Below are positions 1 to 7,676 of a DNA stretch of 47,186 nucleotides, in pieces. Position numbers and translations under genes: made by a program. The stretch covers positions 1-47,186 of the forward strand of contig JAEZDN010000029.1 of assembly GCA_023433275.1 (NCBI GenBank), given 5' to 3'. Positions within the stretch are counted from its first letter, which is position 1. Each line of letters starts with the position of its first letter. Under the pieces are notes generated by a model. That model was given only the letters and a program-made list of their open reading frames with translations. It did no database searches and had not been told where the DNA came from. This DNA is from Verrucomicrobiota bacterium. GTDB taxonomy: Bacteria; Verrucomicrobiota; Verrucomicrobiia; Opitutales; Opitutaceae.

Positions 1-90
1 GGGCAAGGCCGCGCGCCGGCCGCCCTCCAACAAATGCGATAAACCGGCACGCTGTGCGCCGCGCACTCAGCCGGAATCACGCAGTTGGAT

Positions 91-160
91 GTAGGGGCGC
101 GGCTTGACCGCGCCCTCTTCTCGCTGCGGGACCGAGGGCGTGGACGAGCCACGTCCCTAC
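91..160. repeat. Paired inverted repeat, family F1
   Basis: Two 27-bp arms (91-117 and 134-160) face each other across a 16-bp centre; the left arm begins GTAGGGGCGCGGCTTG and the right arm is its reverse complement with about five differences. Each arm is itself a hairpin (GGCGCGG/CCGCGCC). A single copy of the same unit recurs at 3167-3193. It lies in the 3' flank of the minus-strand methyltransferase gene; positions 1-217 show no gene. It resembles REP/BIME-type intergenic elements; no mobility gene is present. Confidence 0.75.
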
Positions 161-217
161 AACCGCACCGTTCGACCGCGCAGCTGCGGAATCGCATTCT
201 GACTGCACCGTTCCGGC

Positions 218-1108
218 TCAGCTCGCTTCCCAGCGGCCGTAGATGCCGCAGGGGAGAATCCTGCCATCCTTCTGGATGGGTAGCCCGACCTCGCCGCCGT
301 GGATGTGCCCGCCCGCGTCGTGCAGGAGCCCGTCGAGCAGGTTGATGACGACCGACGGCGAAAGGCGCGCGGTGTACGCGTTGATCAGGAAGAACAGCGG
401 CCGGTCGCTGAGCACCTGCTTGCATTCGCTGAGCAGGTTCCAGAGGTGATCCTCGAGCTTCCACATTTCGCCCGTACTGCCGCGCCCGTAGGTCGGCGGG
501 TCCATGATGATGGCATCATACTTGCGGCCGCGCTTGATCTCGCGGCGCACGAATTTCATGCAGTCGTCCGTGATGTAGCGGACCGGCGCCTCGGCGAGGC
601 CGGACAAGGCGGCGTTTTCGCGGCACCATTTCACCATGCCCTCGGCGGCATCGACGTGACACACGCTCGCCCCGGCGGCGGCGGCGGCGACCGAGGCGGC
701 CCCGGTGTAGCCGAACAGGTTGAGCACGCTCACCTCGCGGCCGGCGGCGCGGGCGTCCTTGATCTTCTTGGAAAACCAATCCCAGTTCACCGCCTGCTCG
801 GGGAAGAGGCCGGTGTGCTTGAAACTCGTGGGATGAATCTTGAACGTCAGGGCGCCGTAGCGGACGGTCCAGTGATCAGGCAGCTGCCGGCGGTATTCCC
901 ACTTCCCGCCGCCCGTCTCGGCGCGGTGGTAGAATCCGTCCCAGCCGCTCCAGTTCTTGCCGCCCGTCTTCGGCCAGATGATCTGCGGGTCGGGCCGCAC
1001 GAGATTATACGGGCCCCATTGCTCCTGCTTCATGCCGTCGCCGCAATCGAGCAGGCGGTAATCCTGCCAGCGGTCGGCGACGATCAAGCCAGGGCGTGAG
1101 ATGGTCAT
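218..1108 (-). CDS. Class I SAM-dependent methyltransferase, RlmI/RlmK-like
   Basis: A 296-residue cytosolic protein of the COG1092-type methyltransferases that act on 23S rRNA cytosine or guanine. Seen: an N-terminal region rich in W and G without a clear PUA domain, a SAM-binding motif I at residues 128-140 (VLNLFGYTGAAS), an acidic residue D153 ending strand 2, and the catalytic-type motif IV MDPPTYGRG at 202-210. It is shorter than RlmI (about 396 aa) because the N-terminal RNA-binding part is reduced, so the exact substrate cannot be named. The ATG at 1108 is preceded by a C/T-rich leader without Shine-Dalgarno. It follows the MazG-like gene on the same strand, 59 bp downstream, and probably shares its transcript. 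Confidence 0.85.
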   Translation of the reverse strand: MTISRPGLIVADRWQDYRLLDCGDGMKQEQWGPYNLVRPDPQIIWPKTGGKNWSGWDGFYHRAETGGGKWEYRRQLPDHWTVRYGALTFKIHPTSFKHTGLFPEQAVNWDWFSKKIKDARAAGREVSVLNLFGYTGAASVAAAAAGASVCHVDAAEGMVKWCRENAALSGLAEAPVRYITDDCMKFVRREIKRGRKYDAIIMDPPTYGRGSTGEMWKLEDHLWNLLSECKQVLSDRPLFFLINAYTARLSPSVVINLLDGLLHDAGGHIHGGEVGLPIQKDGRILPCGIYGRWEAS

Positions 1109-1167
1109 GCCGCGAGTAGAGGAGGAAACTTCGAAACGCCAAATGCCAAATCGAATGGCCGCGACGT

Positions 1168-1494
1168 TCAGTAGGCCGCGTTGGCCGCCGTGCCCCGCTC
1201 CAGTTCGTCCATCGTCTTCAGGAATTCCTTCTCCAGGTCGATGTCGTAGAGTTTCGCCAGCACGAGCACACTCCAGAGGCAGTCGCTCAGCTCATGGGCC
1301 AGCTTGGCGTCCACGCCCTCGACGTGGCGCGCTCCGGCCTTGGCCATCACGAGTTTCATGAGATCGCCCACATCGACCACAAATCCCTGCATGATTTCCT
1401 CGCGGGTCCAGGTGCGGCCGGTGCGTCGTTGTTCATAAGCGGCGAAGCTCTGGCGGATTTGGAGGGCGCGGTCGGCGAGCTGGGAGAATTCCAT
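1168..1494 (-). CDS. MazG-like nucleotide pyrophosphohydrolase family protein
   Basis: A 108-residue all-helical protein. The helix carrying ExxD (AHELSDCLWSVLVLAKLYDID, read in parts, residues about 68-88) and an upstream acidic helix (VVDVGDLMKLVM) match the metal-binding layout of small MazG/MazG-like proteins that hydrolyse (d)NTPs to NMP and PPi. The frame stays open further upstream to 1584, but those residues are low-complexity and antisense to the next gene's leader; the ATG at 1494 starts the conserved part. Divergent from the oxidoreductase at 1609, with a shared 114-bp promoter region. Family call is moderately sure, substrate unknown. Confidence 0.7.
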   Translation of the reverse strand: MEFSQLADRALQIRQSFAAYEQRRTGRTWTREEIMQGFVVDVGDLMKLVMAKAGARHVEGVDAKLAHELSDCLWSVLVLAKLYDIDLEKEFLKTMDELERGTAANAAY

Positions 1495-1608
1495 GAAGCC
1501 TATGTAACAGGGTCGCCGCGAATGACACGGCCAGAATGGGATTTCCATTTGCGACCCCGGCGAGCCGCGACTAGGAAAAGGCACCCCTTAACCCCCCTTC
1601 GTACCCGC

Positions 1609-3108
1609 ATGAAAACCCCCTCCCGTCGTGCCTTCCTGAAAACCGCCACGCTCGTGACCGCCACCGCGGCCTGGAGCGCAAGATCCTGGAGCCAGGTCGT
1701 CGGCGCGAACAGCGACGTGCGGGTCGCGGTGGTCGGCCTCAACGGCCGCGGGCGCAATCATCTCAACAGTCTCCAGGCCGTGCCCGGCGTGCGCATCGCG
1801 GCGATTTGCGATGTCGACACGGCGGTGCTCGACCGCGTGGCGGAGGCGCTGGCCAAGGACGGGCTCTCGCCGAGGAAATTCACCGACGTGCGCGAGCTCC
1901 TCGCCTGGGACGGGGTCGACGCCATCACCATCGCCACGCCGAATCATTGGCATGCCCTGATGGGCATCTGGGCCTGCCAGGCGGGCAAGGACGTGTATGT
2001 GGAGAAACCGGTTTCGCACACCATCTGGGAGGGGCGCCAGCTCGTCGCCGCCGCCGCGCGTTACAACCGGATCGTCGCCGCCGGCACGCAGGTGCGTTCC
2101 GGCGCGGGCTTGCAGGAAGCGGTGGAGTGGGTGCGCGCGGGCAATCTCGGTAAGATCACGGTGTCGCGCGGCCTTTGTTACAAGCGCCGCAAGAGCATCG
2201 GGCGCACGAGCGGTCCCCAACCGGTGCCCGCCACCGTGAATTACGACCTGTGGCTCGGACCGGCCAAGGACGAGGCGCCGCGGCGCGCGCGCTTTCATTA
2301 TGATTGGCATTGGTTCGACGCTTATGGAAACGGCGACATCGGGAACCAGGGCATTCACCAAATGGACGTCGCGCGATGGTTTCTCGGCGAGCGCGGACTC
2401 CCGCGTCACACGCTGAGCGTCGGCGGCCGGCTGGGTTACGTGGACGACGGGGAGACGCCGAACACGCAGGTGGTGATTCATGATTTCGCCACCGCGCCGC
2501 TGATCTTCGAGGTGCGCGGCTTGCCGGCGCAACGGGATCCCGACGAGGACAAGCCGGGCATCGCCAGCGCCGAGGCGGCCGGCGCGCTCGCGGCATCGAT
2601 GGACGAGTATCGTGGTGTCCGCATCGGGAACATCATCGAATGCGAGGGCGGCAGCGTGGTCGTGCCGGGCTATTTCGAGGCCACCGCCTTGGATCGCGAC
2701 GGCAAGGTGGTGCGAGAATTCAAGGGCGGGGACCGGTTGATGCAAAATTTCATCGACGTCGTGCGCAGCCGGAAGTCCGCCGACCTTTATGGGGCGATCG
2801 ACGAGGGACACTTGTCGAGTGCGCTCGGCCATCTCGGCGGCATCTCCCACGCGTTGGGACGCGCCGCGCCTGCCGGGGAAATCCGGGAACGGATCAAGGG
2901 CGACGCCGTTCTCGCCGAAGCTTACGGGCGAATGGCCGCCCACCTCGACGCCAACGAAGTGGATCTGGCAAGGACCCCCGCGACCCTGGGCACGTTGCTC
3001 ACGGTGGACACGGTGGCGGAACGCTGCGTGGGCGACGGGGCCGCCGCGGCGAACGCTTTGTTCCGGCGGGAAGACCGGGCCCCGTACACGGTGCCGCAGC
3101 TCGCGTAG
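1609..3108 (+). CDS. Tat-exported Gfo/Idh/MocA family oxidoreductase
   Basis: A 499-residue NAD(P)-dependent sugar or inositol dehydrogenase-like protein. Seen: a twin-arginine signal peptide (SRRAFLK at residues 5-11, hydrophobic stretch to about 28), a Rossmann dinucleotide site VVGLNGRGR at 41-49, ICDVD at 66-70 and the family EKP motif at 132-134 (VEKPVSH). The C-terminal part is the typical alpha/beta domain. Exported Gfo/Idh/MocA proteins are abundant in Verrucomicrobiota and Planctomycetota, where they are usually tied to carbohydrate turnover; the substrate cannot be read from sequence. The frame is open upstream to 1294, but the Tat signal fixes the ATG at 1609. The leader (AACCCCCCTTCGTACCCGC) has no Shine-Dalgarno. 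Confidence 0.9.
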   Translation: MKTPSRRAFLKTATLVTATAAWSARSWSQVVGANSDVRVAVVGLNGRGRNHLNSLQAVPGVRIAAICDVDTAVLDRVAEALAKDGLSPRKFTDVRELLAWDGVDAITIATPNHWHALMGIWACQAGKDVYVEKPVSHTIWEGRQLVAAAARYNRIVAAGTQVRSGAGLQEAVEWVRAGNLGKITVSRGLCYKRRKSIGRTSGPQPVPATVNYDLWLGPAKDEAPRRARFHYDWHWFDAYGNGDIGNQGIHQMDVARWFLGERGLPRHTLSVGGRLGYVDDGETPNTQVVIHDFATAPLIFEVRGLPAQRDPDEDKPGIASAEAAGALAASMDEYRGVRIGNIIECEGGSVVVPGYFEATALDRDGKVVREFKGGDRLMQNFIDVVRSRKSADLYGAIDEGHLSSALGHLGGISHALGRAAPAGEIRERIKGDAVLAEAYGRMAAHLDANEVDLARTPATLGTLLTVDTVAERCVGDGAAAANALFRREDRAPYTVPQLA

Positions 3109-3166
3109 CTCATGCTCCCGTAGCCGGAGCGCGATTTCGAAGGGTGCGTGGTCGAACAGTTGCGTC

Positions 3167-3193
3167 GTAGGGGCGTGGCTTGTCCACGCCCTC
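3167..3193. repeat. Solo palindromic repeat unit, family F1
   Basis: This 27-bp hairpin begins GTAGGGGCGTGGCTTGTCC and ends in CACGCCCTC. It matches both arms of the pair at 91-160. It lies in the 287-bp gap between the oxidoreductase and the PEP-CTERM gene. The rest of that gap shows no gene; the last 30 bases are an AT-richer leader before the ATG at 3396. Confidence 0.7.
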
Positions 3194-3395
3194 GTGCCCG
3201 CATCGAAAAGGGCGCACCGCCAGCGGGGTGCGGCAGCGCGATTATCTTCAACTTCGCGAAACGCGCCTGAGCGCGGGCATATCGTTAGGGCCTGATGGAC
3301 GTAGCGCCGTTCACAAATCAGGGAATCCCGGGGCACGTGCGCGTTGTGTGCCCCCCACCAACCGTTTGCGTTTATTACACCCATCCCAAAGACCC

Positions 3396-4229
3396 ATGAA
3401 ACTACGTCACCTCCTCATCGTCGCCACCGCCCTCGCGCTGTCCTCCGTTGCCTCCGCCCAGTATCTCGGATCCAACGATTTTTCGACCAACAACATTGGC
3501 GGCCTGAATCAGTACGCCATCACGACCAACTCCGGCACATTCAGCGTGGAAGACGGTCGGCTTGAATACTCCGCCTCCTTGGGTGAGTCCACCCGCGTGC
3601 TGCGCATGAACGACGGCGCCAACACCGCCTATAACGAAGATTGGACCGCCAGCCTGACCCTCAGCAACTTGGCGGTTCCGGCGAGCGGCTTCAATCTCAT
3701 CGGGTTGCAAGTTTTCTCGTCCGCGGCCGAGTACGGCTTTTTCAACGTCGCTCTCTATCGCACCTCTGGCGGCACCACCGGTGTCCTTTTTGAGAAGGGC
3801 CGGACTACCGACGGCTCGATAAATACCTACACGTTTAACTCCTACTTCACCGCTGAGTCCGACATGAGCGATGTCCTCGTCCGCATGTCACACGATTCCG
3901 CCACGAAGGACTTCCGTCTCGGCTACAGCCTCGATGGCGGCGCGACCTACGAGATGGCCGCTACCTTCAACCCGAATCTCAACGACGGCAGCCAGGGCGC
4001 CGGCAACTGGTATGCGGCTCCGACCAATGGTTACAGCTTCCGCATCCTCGGTAGCAACACCGCCGACCCCGTCGGGGGCGATGTGATGTTCGCGGACAAC
4101 TTCTCCGTGATTGCCGGCGAGACCGCTATGTCCGCCATCCCCGAGCCCTCCACCTACGCCGCGCTCGCTGGCCTCGGCGCCCTCGGTCTCGCGATCTGGC
4201 GCCGCCGTCAGGCCAAAAACGTCGCGTGA
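3396..4229 (+). CDS. PEP-CTERM sorting domain protein
   Basis: A 277-residue exported protein. Seen: a Sec signal peptide (residues 1-21, cleavage after ASA), a beta-rich body consistent with a jelly-roll/LamG-like fold (no catalytic motif found), and a C-terminal sorting signal: PEPSTYAAL, a hydrophobic helix ALGLAIW, and an RRRQ basic tail at about 249-270. PEP-CTERM tails are recognised by exosortases that cleave and anchor the protein at the cell envelope; the exosortase is not in this window. The frame is open from 3180, but the signal peptide fixes the ATG at 3396. The stop overlaps the GTG of the small downstream gene. Confidence 0.88.
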   Translation: MKLRHLLIVATALALSSVASAQYLGSNDFSTNNIGGLNQYAITTNSGTFSVEDGRLEYSASLGESTRVLRMNDGANTAYNEDWTASLTLSNLAVPASGFNLIGLQVFSSAAEYGFFNVALYRTSGGTTGVLFEKGRTTDGSINTYTFNSYFTAESDMSDVLVRMSHDSATKDFRLGYSLDGGATYEMAATFNPNLNDGSQGAGNWYAAPTNGYSFRILGSNTADPVGGDVMFADNFSVIAGETAMSAIPEPSTYAALAGLGALGLAIWRRRQAKNVA

Positions 4230-4396
4230 CCCTCGGTCCCGTCGAAATCGCCCTCATCGGGCTCTCCGCCGTGGTGCTCTCCCTGCTCGGTTACTGGGCA
4301 TGGATGGGCATCTCCGGCTGGCTGGAGGACCGACGCTGGCGCCGCAGCGGGATTGACCGCCGCGGCGACCGGCCGGGCCGGCGAAAGTCGGATTAG
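4226..4396 (+). CDS. Small single-pass membrane peptide coupled to PEP-CTERM gene
   Basis: A 56-codon frame begins with GTG overlapping the TGA of the PEP-CTERM gene (GTGA), the classic arrangement for translational coupling. It encodes an N-terminal membrane helix (IALIGLSAVVLSLLGYWAWM, residues 8-27) followed by a strongly basic tail (RRWRRSG, RRGDRPGRRKSD) that should stay cytosolic. No family is recognised. The overlap, the hydrophobic-then-basic pattern and the in-frame stop at 4394 support a real gene, but this is prediction only. It may help membrane insertion or sorting of its partner (inference). Confidence 0.5.
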   Translation: MTLGPVEIALIGLSAVVLSLLGYWAWMGISGWLEDRRWRRSGIDRRGDRPGRRKSD

Positions 4397-4539
4397 CTTC
4401 GCGCCCGGGAAAACCGCCCGTGCGCAACCGTCAGGCGGCAAGGCCGGGCATGAAATATGCATCGCTTTCCGCCGGCGGTGGGCCGTAATCACCGGCACTT
4501 TTCCTGTCCCCTCGTGTCAGGCAACTTTAACGGGCCGCA

Positions 4540-4587
4540 GGCAGGGCGGCGGTTGGCTCCCAGTGACTCCGGGCGGCCGCCGCCCTG
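4540..4587. repeat. Inverted repeat in miaB leader, related to family F4
   Basis: Arms CAGGGCGGCGG (4542-4552) and CCGCCGCCCTG (4577-4587) are perfectly complementary over 11 bp with a 24-bp loop. The first 16 bases (GGCAGGGCGGCGGTTG) match 15 of 16 bases of the element at 40414. It lies in the 269-bp gap before miaB. It could act as a terminator for the PEP-CTERM unit, but no T tract follows. Confidence 0.6.
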
Positions 4588-4665
4588 ACTGTACCCGGGA
4601 ACCCCGCGGGTGAGTTTCCCGCGTTGACCGGTGAGAGGGGGTGGGTAGTTAGACCCGTCCCGAGC

Positions 4666-6021
4666 ATGAACCGCGTCTATATCAAGACCTATGGGTGCCA
4701 GATGAACGAGCGCGACAGCGAGGCCGTCGCCGCGCTGCTCCGGGCCCGCGGATACCGCATCGTCCACAACGAGGACCAATGCGATGTCATGCTCCTCAAC
4801 ACCTGCAGCGTGCGCGACATGGCCGAGCAAAAGGCCATCGGCAAGGCCGGCTACGCCCTGCAGAAGAAGAAACACAATCCGCGCTTCGTCCTCGGCATCC
4901 TCGGTTGCATGGCCCAAAACCGCGGCGCCGCGCTCCTCGATGCCCTGCCCGACGTCGACCTCATCGTCGGCACGCAGAAATTTCACCAGGTCCCCGACTA
5001 CCTCGACAACCTCCGCGCGGCGCAGGAAGCCGGCGCACCCGTCGCCACCTCGATTGTCGACATCGCCGAGGAGGCCGGTTCGCAAAACACCATTCGTGAC
5101 CACGTGCTCGAGGACCGCCAGGTCACGGCCTTCGTTTCCATCCAGCAGGGCTGCAACATGGACTGCGCCTTCTGCATCGTGCCGAAAACCCGCGGCGACG
5201 AGCGGTCGCGGCCGATGGACGAGATCGTGCGCGAGTGCGAGGAACTCGCCGCGCGCGGTGTGAAGGAGATCACCCTGCTCGGCCAGATCGTCACCAGCTA
5301 CGGCCGGCGCGACTACGCTCACACCGATGGCATCACGCCCTTCGTGCAGCTGCTCGAGCGCGTGAACGCCATCCCCGGCATCAAGCGCATCCGTTTCACC
5401 TCGCCGCATCCGCGCGGTTTCAAGGACGACCTCATCCAGGCCTACGGCCGCCTGGAGAAACTCTGCGAATACGTCCACCTGCCCATGCAATCCGGCAGCG
5501 ACCGCATCCTGAAGGCCATGAACCGGCCCTACTCGCGCGATCGCTACAAGCAGATCGTCGATGACCTGCGCCGGGTCCGCCCCGACATGTATTTTTCAAC
5601 CGACATCATCGTCGGGTTTCCCGGCGAGACGGACGAGGAGTTCGCCCAGACGCGCGAGCTATTCGAGGCGTGCAACTACGACATGGCCTTTATCTTCAAG
5701 TACTCGATCCGCACCGGCACGCCCGCGGCGGACATGGGCGACCAGATCCCCGACGAGGTGAAGGAAGCGCGCAACACCGAGCTGCTGGCGATCCTCCAGG
5801 CCAATTCCAACCGGCGCAACGCCACGCTCCTCGGCACCACGCAGGAAGTGCTCGTCGAGGGCCCCGACAAGAAGGGCATCGGCTACATGGGCCGCACGCG
5901 CGGCAACCGCATCGTCCACTTCGCCGCCAGCGAACGGCTCATCGGGGAGCTCGTGCCGGTGAAGATCGACCGCGTGTCGACCGCGGTGCTGTACGGCCAG
6001 CTCGCGTTGGCGGGGGATTAA
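4666..6021 (+). CDS. miaB: tRNA-2-methylthio-N6-dimethylallyladenosine synthase MiaB
   Basis: A 451-residue radical-SAM methylthiotransferase that converts i6A37 to ms2i6A37 in tRNAs reading UNN codons. Seen: an N-terminal UPF0004 domain with the three cluster cysteines C11 (YGCQMN), C47 (NTCSVR) and C81 (LGCMAQ); a radical-SAM CxxxCxxC at C163, C167 and C170 (GCNMDCAFC); and a C-terminal TRAM domain (about 385-451). The length matches the family. The frame is open from 4624, but the conserved start MNRVYIKTYGCQMN fixes the ATG at 4666. First gene of a plus-strand run through 8738. Complete, with nothing abnormal. Confidence 0.97.
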   Translation: MNRVYIKTYGCQMNERDSEAVAALLRARGYRIVHNEDQCDVMLLNTCSVRDMAEQKAIGKAGYALQKKKHNPRFVLGILGCMAQNRGAALLDALPDVDLIVGTQKFHQVPDYLDNLRAAQEAGAPVATSIVDIAEEAGSQNTIRDHVLEDRQVTAFVSIQQGCNMDCAFCIVPKTRGDERSRPMDEIVRECEELAARGVKEITLLGQIVTSYGRRDYAHTDGITPFVQLLERVNAIPGIKRIRFTSPHPRGFKDDLIQAYGRLEKLCEYVHLPMQSGSDRILKAMNRPYSRDRYKQIVDDLRRVRPDMYFSTDIIVGFPGETDEEFAQTRELFEACNYDMAFIFKYSIRTGTPAADMGDQIPDEVKEARNTELLAILQANSNRRNATLLGTTQEVLVEGPDKKGIGYMGRTRGNRIVHFAASERLIGELVPVKIDRVSTAVLYGQLALAGD

Positions 6022-6027
6022 TTCCCG

Positions 6028-6496
6028 ATCGTTCTCGTTCTCTTAATCGTAATCGTTCTCTGTCATGAACTCCCCACAGTTCGATCACGAGAAACTGCGT
6101 GCTTATCAGGAGGCCCTGAAGTTTGCCGCCTGGGTTGAACCAATCATCGAACGATTGCCCCAGAAAATGGCCGCTCGCGACCAACTGGATCGCGCCTCCA
6201 CTTCCATCGTCCTCAACATTGCCGAAGGCAACGGCAAGCGATCCTACCCGGACCGATGCCGCTACTTTGACATTGCGCGCGGTTCCATCCTCGAGTCTGC
6301 CGCATGTCTTGATATCCTGGTTGCGCGCAAGAAGATGACGGACGAAGACATTGCCGGCGGAAAAACACTCTTGGTCGGCGTTGTTTCGCTCGTTGCCGGC
6401 TTAATTGCCCGGTTCGGCGGAAATGTGCAGGAAGATCAAACTCCATATAGTTCTGGGCTTGTGGAGAACGAGAACGATTAGGAGAACGAGAACGAT
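6028..6496 (+). mobile_element. IVP gene cassette flanked by 33-bp inverted repeats
   Basis: The four-helix-bundle gene is bracketed by repeats at 6028-6060 and 6464-6496. The reverse complement of the right copy matches the left copy at 30 of 33 positions; both are built from the unit ATCGTTCTCGTTCTC. The right repeat overlaps the end of the coding sequence and encodes its last residues (VENEND). No transposase is present and no clear target duplication was found. The cassette sits between miaB and a membrane-protein gene and looks like a non-autonomous insertion (inference). Confidence 0.6.
6065..6481 (+). CDS. Four-helix-bundle protein (IVP / S23 family)
   Basis: A 138-residue protein of the four-helix-bundle family (TIGR02436) first found in intervening sequences of 23S rRNA genes. 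Seen: the family signature LRAYQEALKFAAWVEPI in helix 1, the conserved ASTSIVLNIAEGNG turn at about residues 45-58, a GSILESAACLDIL helix, and a final amphipathic helix. The molecular role is not established for the family; nucleic-acid binding is suspected. Here it is a free-standing gene, not inside an rRNA. Its 3' end reads into the right inverted repeat. The ATG follows the left repeat by five bases with no Shine-Dalgarno. Confidence 0.88.
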   Translation: MNSPQFDHEKLRAYQEALKFAAWVEPIIERLPQKMAARDQLDRASTSIVLNIAEGNGKRSYPDRCRYFDIARGSILESAACLDILVARKKMTDEDIAGGKTLLVGVVSLVAGLIARFGGNVQEDQTPYSSGLVENEND

Positions 6497-6503
6497 TTTA
6501 ACC

Positions 6504-7049
6504 ATGAGTCTCTTCCTCGCCACGCTCCTCCCCGGCATCTTCCTCGCCCTCCTCGGCGGGGCCCTCGTATGGAACGGCGCGCCGGTCGCCGCCGGCGCGC
6601 GAGCCCTCCCGCGTTCCACCCGGGCCGCCTGGGTCTTCTTCGGCGCCGGCGCGCTCGCGTTCCTGTGGCGGCTGTCCCGCATCGGCGAGGCGGACCTGAT
6701 TTTCTTCCACAGCCCGACGCCGGTCATGATCGGATTCGGCGTTCTCGCGGTACTCGCGTTCATCTACACGCCCGACTTCCTCGCCGTGCGCGGGCTCTGC
6801 GTCCTGATGCTCCTTGGCGCCGAACCCCTGCTCGGTGCCGCTTACATGGAATGGAGCCACCCCCAACGACTGCTCATGGTGACGGCGGTGTATGTCGGCC
6901 TCACCGCCGCCCTGTACTTCGCCGCCTATCCGTTCCGCCTGCGCGATTTTGTGGATTGGGCTTTCCGCGCCCCGGGCCGCCCACGGCTGCTCGGTGCCGC
7001 GCTCCTGGCCTACGGACTCGCGACGACGGCCGCTGCTTTCACATACTGA
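6504..7049 (+). CDS. Multi-pass membrane protein of unknown function
   Basis: A 181-residue protein with about five predicted membrane helices (residues 1-22, 40-57, 72-90, 95-112 and 120-140, plus a final hydrophobic stretch 160-180). No family motif is recognised. The frame is open upstream into the IVP cassette, but the ATG at 6504 starts the hydrophobic N-terminus. Only 4 bp separate its stop from gmk, so the two are probably co-transcribed. Function unknown. Confidence 0.75.
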   Translation: MSLFLATLLPGIFLALLGGALVWNGAPVAAGARALPRSTRAAWVFFGAGALAFLWRLSRIGEADLIFFHSPTPVMIGFGVLAVLAFIYTPDFLAVRGLCVLMLLGAEPLLGAAYMEWSHPQRLLMVTAVYVGLTAALYFAAYPFRLRDFVDWAFRAPGRPRLLGAALLAYGLATTAAAFTY

Positions 7050-7053
7050 GCCG

Positions 7054-7662
7054 ATGTCCGCCGCCGCGACGCATGGGCTGATCATCCTCGCCGGACCCGC
7101 CGGCGTGGGGAAAAGCACGCTGTGCGACCGGCTCGTCGCCGAGGCTCCGCAATTCGAGCGCGTCATCACCGCCACGACCCGCCCCCCGCGTCCCAACGAG
7201 GTGAACGGCCGCGACTACCATTTCCTCGAAGAGGCTGAGTTCGATGCGCGACTGCAGGCGGGTGATTTCCTCGAGTGGGCCTGCGTGCACCGCAAGCACC
7301 GCTACGGCACGCTCAAGTCCGCCGTGCTCGACCGCTTGCCGCACACCAACCTCGTCATGAACATTGACGTGCAGGGCGTGCGAAACATCCGCGCCGCCGC
7401 GCAAGGCCTGCCGGTGCTCCAGCGCAGCCTTGTTACCATCTTCATCGCGCCCGACTCGCTCGACGTGCTGCGCGAACGCCTCGAGGGTCGCGGCCCGCTG
7501 CCCGCCGAGGAACTCGCGCGCCGCATGCAAAGCGCCGAGCTCGAGATGGCCGAGCGCTTCGCCTACGACTACATCGTCCACAGCTCCACGAAGGAGCAGG
7601 ACTTCCGGGCCCTGCTCGACTATTGGGCGCAGGCGCAGAAGAAACTGGCCGCGTCCGGTTAG
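7054..7662 (+). CDS. gmk: Guanylate kinase
   Basis: A 202-residue cytosolic enzyme that phosphorylates GMP to GDP with ATP. Seen: the P-loop GPAGVGKST at 14-22, the GMP-binding region TATTRPPRPNEVNGRDYHFL at about 40-59 (R and Y contacts), the EWACVHRKHRYGT segment, the NIDVQGVRNIR strand carrying the conserved Asp, and the lid and C-terminal helices. The length is typical. The longer upstream frame is rejected because it runs through the preceding membrane protein. It lies in the plus-strand run after the membrane protein and 14 bp before the MBL gene. Confidence 0.95.
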   Translation: MSAAATHGLIILAGPAGVGKSTLCDRLVAEAPQFERVITATTRPPRPNEVNGRDYHFLEEAEFDARLQAGDFLEWACVHRKHRYGTLKSAVLDRLPHTNLVMNIDVQGVRNIRAAAQGLPVLQRSLVTIFIAPDSLDVLRERLEGRGPLPAEELARRMQSAELEMAERFAYDYIVHSSTKEQDFRALLDYWAQAQKKLAASG

Positions 7663-7676
7663 GCCGGGTCCCGCGC

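Noticed and set aside
1588..3384. Long minus-strand open frame over the Gfo/Idh/MocA gene
   Set aside because: No recognisable motif; the plus strand has a Tat signal, Rossmann site and EKP motif.
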